Source: SAR202 cluster bacterium (lineage in GTDB: Bacteria; Chloroflexota; Dehalococcoidia; Lucifugimonadales; UBA2985). From it: 64,000 nt of DNA. This document shows, piece by piece, positions 55,000-63,658 of the stretch. The translations under genes and the position numbers were made by a program. The stretch's first letter is position 1. Every line of letters begins with the position of its first letter. The notes below the pieces were generated by a model, which saw only the letters and a list, made by a program, of their open reading frames with translations, ran no database searches and was not told where the DNA came from. The stretch covers positions 1 through 64,000 of the forward strand of contig VFHP01000024.1 in NCBI GenBank assembly GCA_009391535.1. The letters are read 5' to 3'.

Positions 55000-55854
55000 A
55001 TGTCTTTTCTGCAGTCCAATGGTCTTATTAGGTTGATTGCTGTGTCAGCTTGCATATTGCTTTTCAGCGCCGCGGTGACCGTATCCTTTGAGGCTATGAA
55101 TCACCCCAGACCTTTTTTTCAAATTCCTTCAGTTTTATTGACTGGAATGGTTGGATTGTTGGTTTTTTATGCTAGCTATCACGCAGTATCCGGAAATCGA
55201 GTTTTTGCTGTTATGGGCTGGTTTTTGTGTTTGTTGGTGATACTAGGATTGATTTATCTCCAATTCCTGCCCATGGAATATGATACCGTAGAACTTTTGA
55301 GATTAAAATCAATGAGTCCTCCAATATGGCCTTATACATTTGTAATGCCGCTACTGGTGTTCTTGATACTTGAAACAGCTTTACCTTCTAATAATAGTAT
55401 TCACAGCTCTGTAATGTTTCTGGTGATAGGTTTATTTGCATCTATACTGTTATTGTTTATGTCGACCGTTTTGATATCTAGTGTAGCCAATATATCTGAA
55501 TTGATTTTCATGCCGGAAAGACTTTTTGGGATAATTACGGTTCCTTTGTTGGCTAGCTTTGCAGCAATATTTGGATTGGTGGCGGTCAGGAAAGGTTTCT
55601 TGTTGTTCGGAGTTGGGATACTGTTTTTTGTTGGATTGGCTACTGAACTAATATCGACGTGGGCTTATAGCGGTCCGTACTTTATTGAAACTTCTAACAG
55701 AATATTCTATAAGATGTTCCCGATGTTGCCAATTGTAGCAGGTACAATCCCAGGCATTCTGATAGCAACTTCTGGGCTTGTAGCTATTAGGGATTCCCGA
55801 GTGGCTACATTTGAACATGTTTCTACTCCTGCTCATGAAGTCGAGTTAAGTTAA
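55000..55854 (+). CDS. Membrane protein heading the DUF58-transglutaminase-MoxR cluster
   Basis: A 284-residue protein with about seven to eight predicted membrane helices and a short hydrophilic tail (last 20 residues). No named family recognised. Helices include LIAVSACILLFSAAVTVSF and PLLASFAAIFGLVAVRKGF. It is followed immediately by the DUF58 gene (TAA then GTG), so it belongs to that operon. AGGA is nine bases before the ATG. Confidence 0.7.
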   Translation: MSFLQSNGLIRLIAVSACILLFSAAVTVSFEAMNHPRPFFQIPSVLLTGMVGLLVFYASYHAVSGNRVFAVMGWFLCLLVILGLIYLQFLPMEYDTVELLRLKSMSPPIWPYTFVMPLLVFLILETALPSNNSIHSSVMFLVIGLFASILLLFMSTVLISSVANISELIFMPERLFGIITVPLLASFAAIFGLVAVRKGFLLFGVGILFFVGLATELISTWAYSGPYFIETSNRIFYKMFPMLPIVAGTIPGILIATSGLVAIRDSRVATFEHVSTPAHEVELS

Positions 55855-57087
55855 GTGAAACGCTTTTATACAATACTGCTTTTTATGTGCGTTACATTTG
55901 TGTTGGCTCTCGGCTCTGGTCTGCCAGTTTACTATCGCATTTCCTTCTTCATGTTCCTATTGCTAGGAATAACTTTTGTTTGGAATCGTGTAAATTTGTT
56001 TGGTGTGGGTATAACCGGTAGGAGAGATCTTACCAAAACCGAAGTTGGCAGGAATGTAGAAAGTGAAATAGTAATAGAGAATTTTAGTCCGTTCCCAAAA
56101 TTTAACTTGCAGGTCAGAGATTTGATAGAACTACCAGGACATAACGTCGGAGCAATGTTGAATTTGATGCCTTTTTCGAAGAAGGTAGTCAATCTAAATA
56201 TACCAGTGAGAAGAAGAGGCATATACCAGATAGGACAGCCTTCTGTTAGTAGCGGAGATCCTCTGGGTGTGTACCAGATTTACAAAAAAGTTACATCTAG
56301 GGAAAGGGTTTTGGTATTGCCTTATACTGTGGATGTTCAACCATTTTTGTTATCCAGTGGTGATGTGAATGCTGATGGGAACAACCAGGATGGTAGAAAC
56401 AGTTCAGTTTCTTCGGTTTCGACGATACGTGAATATCAGGCTGGCGAGAGTGCTAAACATATACATTGGCCTACAACTGCTAGGAAAGATGGATTGATGA
56501 TCAAACAATTTGAATCCGACTCTGAAGATGTCACCTGGGTATTGCTTGATATGGACACCAACTTCTTAGTTGGTGACAATATTGATAACACCGAGGAATA
56601 TTCTGTGATGATAGCCGCCTCTTTGGTGAAGACATATTGTAATAATAATAGAGGTATAGGTCTGATCGCTGGTGGGAACATTAAATACTTAATCAGACCA
56701 GAAGAAGAGAATAGATATCCTGACAATATGTTATTCGCATTAGCTGAAGTTTCAGGTGCGGAGAATGTTTCATTAATCGATCTGTTTAACTACTTTAAAT
56801 CAGAAATGTCTCTATCTAACGTTTCTTTAATAATTATAACATCGTCAACTAACGGTGAATGGATCGAATCTATTTCATCTTCTAAGTTAGAAGGCTGTTC
56901 ACCGGTGGTTATTTTTGTAGACCCAATTTCTTTTGGCTCAGAGTTTGATGTGAGGCCTTTAGCAAATCAGTTAGCTATGAACGGCATACCAGTTTATTTG
57001 ACCAAATACGGTGACGACCTTTCGGACTCACTGAGTCATATTTGGATGGTCAAGAACGAAGAACCACTACAACCAAACGAAGTTTAA
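55855..57087 (+). CDS. DUF58-family protein (von Willebrand A-like)
   Basis: A 410-residue protein with two N-terminal membrane helices (about 1-45), a beta-rich region and a C-terminal vWA-like domain. The DUF58 signature is IREYQAGESAKHIHWPTTARKDGLMIKQFE, then DVTWVLLDMDTN (MIDAS-like DxDxN). DUF58 proteins pair with MoxR ATPases and transglutaminases in a widespread but poorly characterised system thought to activate partner proteins. GTG start, directly after the previous stop; its own stop overlaps the next ATG by one base. Confidence 0.88.
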   Translation: MKRFYTILLFMCVTFVLALGSGLPVYYRISFFMFLLLGITFVWNRVNLFGVGITGRRDLTKTEVGRNVESEIVIENFSPFPKFNLQVRDLIELPGHNVGAMLNLMPFSKKVVNLNIPVRRRGIYQIGQPSVSSGDPLGVYQIYKKVTSRERVLVLPYTVDVQPFLLSSGDVNADGNNQDGRNSSVSSVSTIREYQAGESAKHIHWPTTARKDGLMIKQFESDSEDVTWVLLDMDTNFLVGDNIDNTEEYSVMIAASLVKTYCNNNRGIGLIAGGNIKYLIRPEEENRYPDNMLFALAEVSGAENVSLIDLFNYFKSEMSLSNVSLIIITSSTNGEWIESISSSKLEGCSPVVIFVDPISFGSEFDVRPLANQLAMNGIPVYLTKYGDDLSDSLSHIWMVKNEEPLQPNEV

Positions 57088-59639
57088 TGAATAATCACAC
57101 TGTAAATATAGAACAACGCATGAATTTTAATACTGAATTAATCAATAAATTCGGTGTAAGTTTTTGGCTTCAAGTTGGATTGCTGGGCAGTTTGGTGTGG
57201 TCTATAGAAGCATCTGGATGGGTAGATTCTCCGCCTTTATTTACCTTTATTTTCTTTGGTGCGATTTTGGCGACTTTGTTGACAGAGATACCATCTCTAT
57301 ACTACAGGATGGTTTTGGTGTTGTCGTTGGGTTTTGTGTTCACTTACGTGGGTGGTATTTCAATGGCAGAGTCAGATACATTTGTTTTGCGGACCCAGGA
57401 AGTGATTGAGAGAATCCGTGACTGGATATCTGCTGTCAAGGGAGAAGATGCCACTACAGATACACTTCCTTTGGCTATGACGATCATGTTTATAACTTGG
57501 ATAACGGCCTACTTTACTTCTTGGGGTTTATTTAGACATGGAAATTTGTGGGCTAGTATAATTCCGATCGGTACGCTAATTGTGTTGAACTTGACATATC
57601 TGCCCGACAGTTTCTGGGTCCATCTGCTAGCTTTTATTATATTTTCTTTGTTGTTGATATTGCATTTAACCAACATTATTCAAAGTGATGTAGTAAGGTC
57701 TATGGGTATTAATAACATAAGACGATTTAAACTGTTTTCTTACTTGAATGGTTTAATGTTAACGATTCTAATGGTTGCAACAATGTTGACTTTTCCAATT
57801 ACAAAATCCACGCCCGCTCCTTTGGAATGGGTATTTCAACCATTGGACAGAGCATTTTACGGTTTCCAAGACGAGTTGTATCGGATATTTGCGGCTGTAC
57901 CTAGCCATAAGCCGACGTCGATAAGATTTTTTGGATCGATTCTACCATTGGTGAGACCAATTCCCGTAGATGAAGATGCTGTGTTGTTTTCTAACGCCAA
58001 GATTCCCTTGTACTGGTCTGCACTGGCTTATGATAATTATACCTCAAAAGCCTGGAAATTTGAGGATACAGAAAGTAAACCCGTTGTATCAGAGTCTCAA
58101 CAATTATCGCTTGAAGACGAAGAAGGTGTTTCAGGTGTTTCTTATCAAGTTGAGATGCATGTTGATTCACCTTATGTACTTTCTTCTGGAGAGATAGTTG
58201 ATTTGGATATAGACGCTGAGCATAACTTTTTACCAGGTGCGACGTTTAATATAGATCTAGATGATGCAAATAGCATTAACGAACTTCCAGATGATTTAAA
58301 GATATTGACCTCGCACATCTTAGCAATCAGGAATGATAAGGAAGGATTAGCCTCTCTACTATTAGATGAGGATATTCTTGTGAATGAAATGAGGAAAACT
58401 ATAGCTGCATCAGATGGAGTCATAGCGTCTTCTGAAAAATCTGTGGTTTTTGATATTGATATAGATTCCCCTGACTACAGAGTAGACCTGATTAAATCCA
58501 TAAAGAACGTGGGCACAATTAAAGAAATAGATTTGGTCAGAAAACCTCTGGAAGGGTCGTCTGTTTTTATAGACCCATCAGATAGATTTGGTAAAGGAGA
58601 TAAGTATTCTATAGTAGCTCAATTTAATTATTCAACAGAGGAAGAATTACGTAATGCTTCCGGTACTTATCCACCAAGTATAACTGAGAGATATCTTCAA
58701 TTACCGGAATCTTTACCAACTAGGGTTAGTAGATTGGCATTAAATCTAACGGAAAACTATGTGAATAACTATGACAAAGCGGTGGCAATAGAATCATATA
58801 TTAGAACTTTGGAGTATAGCCTGGAGTCTCAGTCTATATCTCATAACGTTGATACCGTTGATCATTTTCTTTTTGACTCCAAACAGGGATCCAGTGACTA
58901 CTTCTCGTCGGCAATGGCTATTATGTTGCGGACTCAAGATATACCGACTCGATTGGTTCTTGGTTTTGGCCCAGGTACCGCCGATATGGATAGAAAAGGA
59001 TTTCTTGTACGGGATAAGGATAGTCATTCTTGGCCAGAAGTTTATTTTCCTTCGATAGGTTGGGTTCCATTTGAGCCAACTCCTATATATGAAACTAGGC
59101 CTAGAGGCATACCAGAAAGTCCGTTTGCGTATAGCGTTGTGATGCCGGATATTGGTGAAGAAGGAGATAATATCATTGAGTCCGGTGGTATGTTTGACCA
59201 ATCAGGTGAATCTTTGGAAAGGGATGATTTTGGGGGTCCAGAATCAGGCGGTGAAGGTCCTCCACCTATACCAGTGAGATTTTTTGGTACTCCTCTGGGA
59301 TTGGGTGGATTAGCTTTCATATTGGCTTTATTTGCATTCTTTGTGGGTGTTCGTCAATATTGGGCTCATCAATTTGGCAATGGGGGTTCTGATGCATTAA
59401 CGTTCTATACCAAATTACGTAACATTGTAACATTCTTGGGATTTCCAGTATTAGAATCACGTACTGCACTTGAATTATCTAGGGATCTTCACTCAGTTAT
59501 GCCCGAGCACCGTGAAGAATTGGACTTGATAACGGATACATTTGTTAGGGAGAAGTACGGTAGGGCTGTTAGCAGTCCATTAGAGAGATTGAATTTAGTT
59601 TTAGCATGGAAGCGTATTAAGGCGTCTTTCATTGTTTAA
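57087..59639 (+). CDS. TgpA-like membrane transglutaminase with Ser in place of the catalytic Cys
   Basis: An 850-residue protein with about seven N-terminal helices, a large exported region with a transglutaminase-like domain, one C-terminal helix (near residue 745) and a DUF4129-type tail. The family's catalytic G-Y-C-[DE]-Y-F reads Gly601-Ser602-Ser603-Asp-Tyr-Phe, so Ser603 (AGT) replaces the Cys (TGT or TGC). His647 in SHSWPEVYF is kept and the acidic residue is Glu663 in PFEPTP. The exported domain may be inactive, binding only, or serine-based. The ATG at 57087 overlaps the DUF58 stop. Confidence 0.85.
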   Translation: MNNHTVNIEQRMNFNTELINKFGVSFWLQVGLLGSLVWSIEASGWVDSPPLFTFIFFGAILATLLTEIPSLYYRMVLVLSLGFVFTYVGGISMAESDTFVLRTQEVIERIRDWISAVKGEDATTDTLPLAMTIMFITWITAYFTSWGLFRHGNLWASIIPIGTLIVLNLTYLPDSFWVHLLAFIIFSLLLILHLTNIIQSDVVRSMGINNIRRFKLFSYLNGLMLTILMVATMLTFPITKSTPAPLEWVFQPLDRAFYGFQDELYRIFAAVPSHKPTSIRFFGSILPLVRPIPVDEDAVLFSNAKIPLYWSALAYDNYTSKAWKFEDTESKPVVSESQQLSLEDEEGVSGVSYQVEMHVDSPYVLSSGEIVDLDIDAEHNFLPGATFNIDLDDANSINELPDDLKILTSHILAIRNDKEGLASLLLDEDILVNEMRKTIAASDGVIASSEKSVVFDIDIDSPDYRVDLIKSIKNVGTIKEIDLVRKPLEGSSVFIDPSDRFGKGDKYSIVAQFNYSTEEELRNASGTYPPSITERYLQLPESLPTRVSRLALNLTENYVNNYDKAVAIESYIRTLEYSLESQSISHNVDTVDHFLFDSKQGSSDYFSSAMAIMLRTQDIPTRLVLGFGPGTADMDRKGFLVRDKDSHSWPEVYFPSIGWVPFEPTPIYETRPRGIPESPFAYSVVMPDIGEEGDNIIESGGMFDQSGESLERDDFGGPESGGEGPPPIPVRFFGTPLGLGGLAFILALFAFFVGVRQYWAHQFGNGGSDALTFYTKLRNIVTFLGFPVLESRTALELSRDLHSVMPEHREELDLITDTFVREKYGRAVSSPLERLNLVLAWKRIKASFIV

Positions 59640-59722
59640 CATGGAACATTTAACGAGAAGGTAATATTGTTAATGATATTACTTTATTTGATGGTAAACT
59701 TATACGACTAGGGGGCAAAACT

Positions 59723-60673
59723 TTGAATCAACTTAGAGAATCGTCTGTTATAGCTCAGTCTTTAATGGACAATATTAATAACGTCATAGTTGGGAAGGAA
59801 AAAGTGGTTGAACTTAGTTTGGTCGCTCTTTTGTCTGGAGGACATCTTTTGATAGAAGATGTCCCCGGTTTAGGTAAAACTACTCTTGCTAAAGCTATTG
59901 CTTTGTCAACAGGATGTAGTTTCAAGAGGATACAATTTGTACCAGATTTGTTACCTAGTGATATAACTGGTGTAAATATATATAATCAGCGATCTGGAGA
60001 GTTTGAGTTTCGACCTGGTCCTATCATGACTCAAGTGGTATTAGCGGATGAAATTAATAGGGCTCCCTCAAAGACACAGGCGGCATTGCTGGAATCCATG
60101 GAAGAACGCAAGGCCACTGTAGATGGAGTTACCCACGAACTGGATAGGCCATTCTTTATCGTTGCCACATTGAATCCAGCTGAATATCACGGTATATTCC
60201 CATTACCTGAAGCTGAACTGGATAGGTTTACTGTACGTGTAACCCTTGGATACGCAAGTTTTGAACAAGAATTGGCCATTATAGAACGTCAAGAACAGAC
60301 GGATCCGATAGACAGTTTATCCTCTGTTGCATCCCCTGAGGATTTAATATTAGTGCAGGATCAGGTTAAGGAAGTATATGTTGATGATTTGGTCAGGAGA
60401 TATATTGTTTCTTTGGTTCAATCATCTCGACAGCATCAAGACGTAGTGTTGGGGGCATCTCATAGAGGTTCGCTGTCTTTGTTTCGTGCTACTCAGTCGC
60501 TGGCATTGATAAGGGGACGGGAATTTGTTTTACCAGATGACGTTAAAGAATTGGCCGTGTCTGTACTTGGGCATAGATTAATAATTTTACCGGAAGCTAG
60601 ATCAAGAGGCGTTAATGGCCCAGGTGTTATAACTTCGATTATCGATAATTTGTCGATACCTGGGGCACATTAA
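59723..60673 (+). CDS. MoxR-family AAA ATPase
   Basis: A 316-residue AAA+ ATPase. Walker A is EDVPGLGKTTLAKAIAL, Walker B VVLADEINRAPSKTQAALLESMEER, sensor I in FIVATLNPAEYHGIFPLPEAELDRF. MoxR proteins act as chaperones with vWA partners, here surely the DUF58 protein upstream. Start is TTG at 59723 with GGGGG 8-12 bases upstream. An AT-rich hairpin (59661-59682) precedes it, so expression may be separate from the preceding three genes. Confidence 0.9.
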   Translation: MNQLRESSVIAQSLMDNINNVIVGKEKVVELSLVALLSGGHLLIEDVPGLGKTTLAKAIALSTGCSFKRIQFVPDLLPSDITGVNIYNQRSGEFEFRPGPIMTQVVLADEINRAPSKTQAALLESMEERKATVDGVTHELDRPFFIVATLNPAEYHGIFPLPEAELDRFTVRVTLGYASFEQELAIIERQEQTDPIDSLSSVASPEDLILVQDQVKEVYVDDLVRRYIVSLVQSSRQHQDVVLGASHRGSLSLFRATQSLALIRGREFVLPDDVKELAVSVLGHRLIILPEARSRGVNGPGVITSIIDNLSIPGAH

Positions 60674-60697
60674 TTAATAAAATCCCATGAAATTCTA

Positions 60698-60725
60698 TTG
60701 TGTATTTTTCTTATAATGATATAAT
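60698..60725 (+). promoter_or_regulatory. Possible promoter of the ABC permease gene
   Basis: TTGTGT (60698-60703), a 16-base spacer and TATAAT (60720-60725). A small hairpin TACTCT/AGAGTA (60736-60753) follows in the leader. No known riboswitch pattern was recognised. Confidence 0.4.
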
Positions 60726-60827
60726 TCCTTAACTGTACTCTCTTACTAGAGTAGGGTGGCAGTCATTAACTGAAAGACAAACAAATGTAAAACCCGATTA
60801 GAGGGATTTACTTAACGGGGAGGAATC

Positions 60828-61778
60828 ATGCTTCAATATACACTTCGAAGAATCTGGTTAGGTGGTATCACAGCCGTCCTGGTGTCTATAATTGTATTCT
60901 TTATATTACGTATAGCCCCTGGAGACGTTGTTGACGTACTGTTAGGTGGAGAAGACGCTTTTTATTCTGAGGAAACAGCAGCACTTCTAAGGGAACAGTT
61001 AGGTCTAAATAAACCATTGCCGGTTCAATATGTGACTTTCATGAAGGACTTCTTAACATTCCAATGGGGAGCGTCTCTTGTAGATAGTAAACCTATTTGG
61101 CCCATGATCGCACAAAAACTTCCTCTTACATTGGAACTGGCAATTTTATCTGTTCTCATCTCCGTAGTCTTAGGTATACCAGCAGGGGTTTGGATGGCGT
61201 TGAAACAAGATAAATGGGATGATTATTTCCTTAGGATTGGATCATTGCTTGGGTTATCTATACCCAATTTTTGGATAGCCACTATGGTTATACTGGTTGG
61301 TATGATGTATTTTGATTGGAGTCCCAGATTGGAATATGTCTCCTTTTTTGATAATCCTTACAAAAATCTTGAAATGTTTTTCTGGCCCGCTGTCGCGACA
61401 GGTACCTCCTCATTAGCTACCAAAGCAAGAATGATGAGATCGACTATGTTGGAGGTGTTAAGACAGGATTATATTAGGACGGCTCATGCTAAAGGGCTGC
61501 GATATTTCTTAGTTGTCTATAGACACGCCATGAAGAATGCTCTGCTTCCTGTTATAACAATTATAGGAATTCAGATCGCCGGGATACTTGGTGGATCAGT
61601 TATCATGGAAAGCATATTTCTACTCCCAGGGATGGGACAATACTTAGTATATAGTTTGAGCAGATGGGATTACCCAGTTGTCCAAACCCTGGTCCTTTTC
61701 TTTGCTTCTTGGATCATATTAACCAATCTACTTGTTGACCTTTCGTATGGTTGGTTGGATCCCCGCATCAGATTTTAG
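60828..61778 (+). CDS. Peptide/nickel-type ABC transporter permease (DppB-like)
   Basis: A 316-residue inner-membrane permease with six helices. MLQYTLRRIWLGGITAVLVSIIVFFILRIAPGDVV is the DppB-type start, and the cytoplasmic EAA-like loop is VLRQDYIRTAHAKGLRYFLVVYRHAMKNALLPVI. It forms half of a channel for peptides or nickel together with a DppC-type partner, ATPases and a binding protein, none of which is in the window. GGGGAGG precedes the ATG. Strongly convergent with fabI. Confidence 0.9.
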   Translation: MLQYTLRRIWLGGITAVLVSIIVFFILRIAPGDVVDVLLGGEDAFYSEETAALLREQLGLNKPLPVQYVTFMKDFLTFQWGASLVDSKPIWPMIAQKLPLTLELAILSVLISVVLGIPAGVWMALKQDKWDDYFLRIGSLLGLSIPNFWIATMVILVGMMYFDWSPRLEYVSFFDNPYKNLEMFFWPAVATGTSSLATKARMMRSTMLEVLRQDYIRTAHAKGLRYFLVVYRHAMKNALLPVITIIGIQIAGILGGSVIMESIFLLPGMGQYLVYSLSRWDYPVVQTLVLFFASWIILTNLLVDLSYGWLDPRIRF

Positions 61779-61850
61779 TATAATACGTCTCTGCGTATGT
61801 TGTGATGGGAACAGCTAGGTTTGGCTGGTAGTGAGTGTAAGAACCGCTAA

Positions 61851-62624
61851 CTATACAGCCATTACGTGGAATCCTCCATCCACATGTATGATAGTTCCCG
61901 TTATTCCGGAAGATAAATCGCTGGCTAGAAATAGTGAGGTTGTTGCAACTTCCTTGTGCGTTATATTTCTTTTTAATGGAGCTTTTTCCGCGTGTATCTT
62001 TCTCATGTCTGGGAATCCACTAATTCCTCTTGATGCTAGGGTTTCCAATGGTCCTGCTGATATTCCATTTATCCTGATATTATCGATGCCGTATTCATAT
62101 GAGAGCTGTTTAATTTCATTTTCCAGAGCGGATTTAGCTGTTCCCATAACGTTATAACCCGGGAAGACTCTTTCAGATGCTTGAAAAGTCATGGCAATGA
62201 CGCTTCCACCATTAGGCATCAATTTGGAGGCTTGTTTTACTATTGGGATGAGAGAATAGGCACTGATATTCAGTGACATAAGAAAGTTTTCTCTAGATAC
62301 ATCAGAAAAATTGCCTTGTAAATCGTCTCTGTCAGCATAAGCTATACTGTGTATCACAAAATCCAGAGATCCCATCTCTTGTTTTATAGTGTTAAAGGCG
62401 GTGTCAATAGAGTCGTCTTGTGTTACGTCACACTCAATCAATAAAGGGTCGTTAAATGAGTTTGTTAATTTAGAGACTCTACTGCCTAATCTCTCATTTT
62501 GGTAAGTTATTGCCAGTTTTGCGCCAGCGGCATTTAATATTTCAGCTATGGGCCAAGCGATACTGTGCTCATTGGCGATACCGAGAACCAAACCGTGTTT
62601 ACCAGACAAGTCTATTGCGTACAT
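61851..62624 (-). CDS. fabI: Enoyl-[acyl-carrier-protein] reductase (NADH), FabI type
   Basis: A 257-residue FabI. GLVLGIANEHSIAWPIAEIL binds NADH; VIHSIAYADRD is family-specific; catalytic Tyr and Lys are in ERVFPGYNVMGTAKSAL (Y-x6-K). The first active-site Tyr is Phe in TFQAS, as in InhA-like members. It performs the last reduction of each fatty acid elongation cycle and is the target class of triclosan and isoniazid. The ATG at 62624 gives the normal length; upstream in-frame codons overlap the divergent gene. Confidence 0.92.
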   Translation of the reverse strand: MYAIDLSGKHGLVLGIANEHSIAWPIAEILNAAGAKLAITYQNERLGSRVSKLTNSFNDPLLIECDVTQDDSIDTAFNTIKQEMGSLDFVIHSIAYADRDDLQGNFSDVSRENFLMSLNISAYSLIPIVKQASKLMPNGGSVIAMTFQASERVFPGYNVMGTAKSALENEIKQLSYEYGIDNIRINGISAGPLETLASRGISGFPDMRKIHAEKAPLKRNITHKEVATTSLFLASDLSSGITGTIIHVDGGFHVMAV

Positions 62625-62724
62625 GTTTACACCGCCCTTATTATATTTATTATTGTTATATGCTGACGTATCAGAATAACAGATTTGCAATTCTTTATGG
62701 AACACTTTCTTTGGATGTTTTATT

Positions 62725-63201
62725 ATGGATCTTACACAAATTGCCGTTATTTTTCTGGCAGCCATGACTCCAATAGGGGAATCGCGACTTTCCATACCTT
62801 TGGCAATATCTATTTATGAGGCACCGTGGTTTTGGGCACTTGGGATTTCTATTCTAGGTAATTTAGTTCCAGTTGTAGTCCTCGTTATTGGATTGAATAA
62901 ATTCTCCGGTTTTATATTAAGGTTTGATAACCCGATACGCGATTTATTCAATTGGCAGTGGAATAAAATTCAGACAAAGCAATCGGACAGATTCCGCAAA
63001 TATGGAAGTTTTCTTCTAATTATATTGGTAGCAATACCGCTGCCAATGACTGGTGCATGGACTGGGGCTTTGGTATCTTGGGTTTTTAGAGTGCCTGTAA
63101 TCAAATCGATTATTATGCTATCTATAGGTGTTGTTCTGGCGGGTTGTTTGATATCGTTTGCTTTTGTAAGTGGTGTAGAGTTATTGGCGTTCTTGACTTA
63201 A
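62725..63201 (+). CDS. COG2426 small membrane protein (putative small multidrug export)
   Basis: A 158-residue integral membrane protein with about four helices. ITPIGESRLSIPLAI-like AAMTPIGESRLSIPLAI, ILGNLVPVVVLV and PLPMTGAWTGALVSWVFRVP are the family's conserved segments. Although named small multi-drug export, transport has not been demonstrated for most members. Divergent from fabI. Confidence 0.85.
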   Translation: MDLTQIAVIFLAAMTPIGESRLSIPLAISIYEAPWFWALGISILGNLVPVVVLVIGLNKFSGFILRFDNPIRDLFNWQWNKIQTKQSDRFRKYGSFLLIILVAIPLPMTGAWTGALVSWVFRVPVIKSIIMLSIGVVLAGCLISFAFVSGVELLAFLT

Positions 63202-63268
63202 GAATCGAAATGATCGCCGAAATATTGATAAAATATTATATGAAATAGAAAAAATGTGACTTGATCTC

Positions 63269-63297
63269 TTGGCGCTGTAACGTTAACTTGGTAGAAT
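63269..63297 (+). promoter_or_regulatory. Promoter of tRNA-Arg
   Basis: TTGGCG (63269-63274), a 17-base spacer and TAGAAT (63292-63297); the tRNA starts 15 bases downstream. Confidence 0.6.
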
Positions 63298-63312
63298 ATG
63301 ACTTAGCTTTTC

Positions 63313-63389
63313 GCCCCAGTAGCTCAATTGGATAGAGCGACGGGTTTCTACCCCGTAGGTTGCGGGTTCGAGTCCTGCCTGGGGTACCA
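63313..63389 (+). tRNA. tRNA-Arg (anticodon TCT)
   Basis: A complete 77-base cloverleaf with encoded CCA: acceptor arms GCCCCAG/CTGGGGT (one G-T pair), D-stem GCTC/GAGC, anticodon stem ACGGG/CCCGT around loop TTTCTAC (anticodon TCT, reads AGA and AGG), T-arm GCGGG/CCTGC with loop TTCGAGT. Discriminator is A. Confidence 0.97.
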
Positions 63390-63398
63390 ATCTGTTAG

Positions 63399-63629
63399 TT
63401 ATTCATCCCGGTAGAGACTAACACCGACGATGGTGTTAACCAAAAAACAAGCGCCGGCTATGTAGCTTGCGTATGGTATGCAGGTGAAAAAGCTGAATGT
63501 CGCAGCGATGAATGGATACAAAGAAGCATCTTTTCGAGTAGAGCCAAGTTTCAGTGAGATTAAGGCTATTACCATGCTACCGAACATCATTATTACAGAC
63601 AACACTTGAATTTCGTATAAACTAAGCAA
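63399..63629 (-). CDS. Small membrane protein after the sigma factor gene
   Basis: A 76-residue protein with three hydrophobic stretches (IQVLSVIMMFGSMVIALISL, YPFIAATFSFFTCIPYASYI, AGACFLVNTIVGVSLY). No family recognised. TTG start at 63629 with AAAGGA seven bases upstream. It lies 30 bases after the sigma factor stop in the same direction, so it is probably the last gene of that transcript. Confidence 0.6.
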   Translation of the reverse strand: MLSLYEIQVLSVIMMFGSMVIALISLKLGSTRKDASLYPFIAATFSFFTCIPYASYIAGACFLVNTIVGVSLYRDE

Positions 63630-63658
63630 CTGTTATTCCTTTTACTTACGGGATGTAA

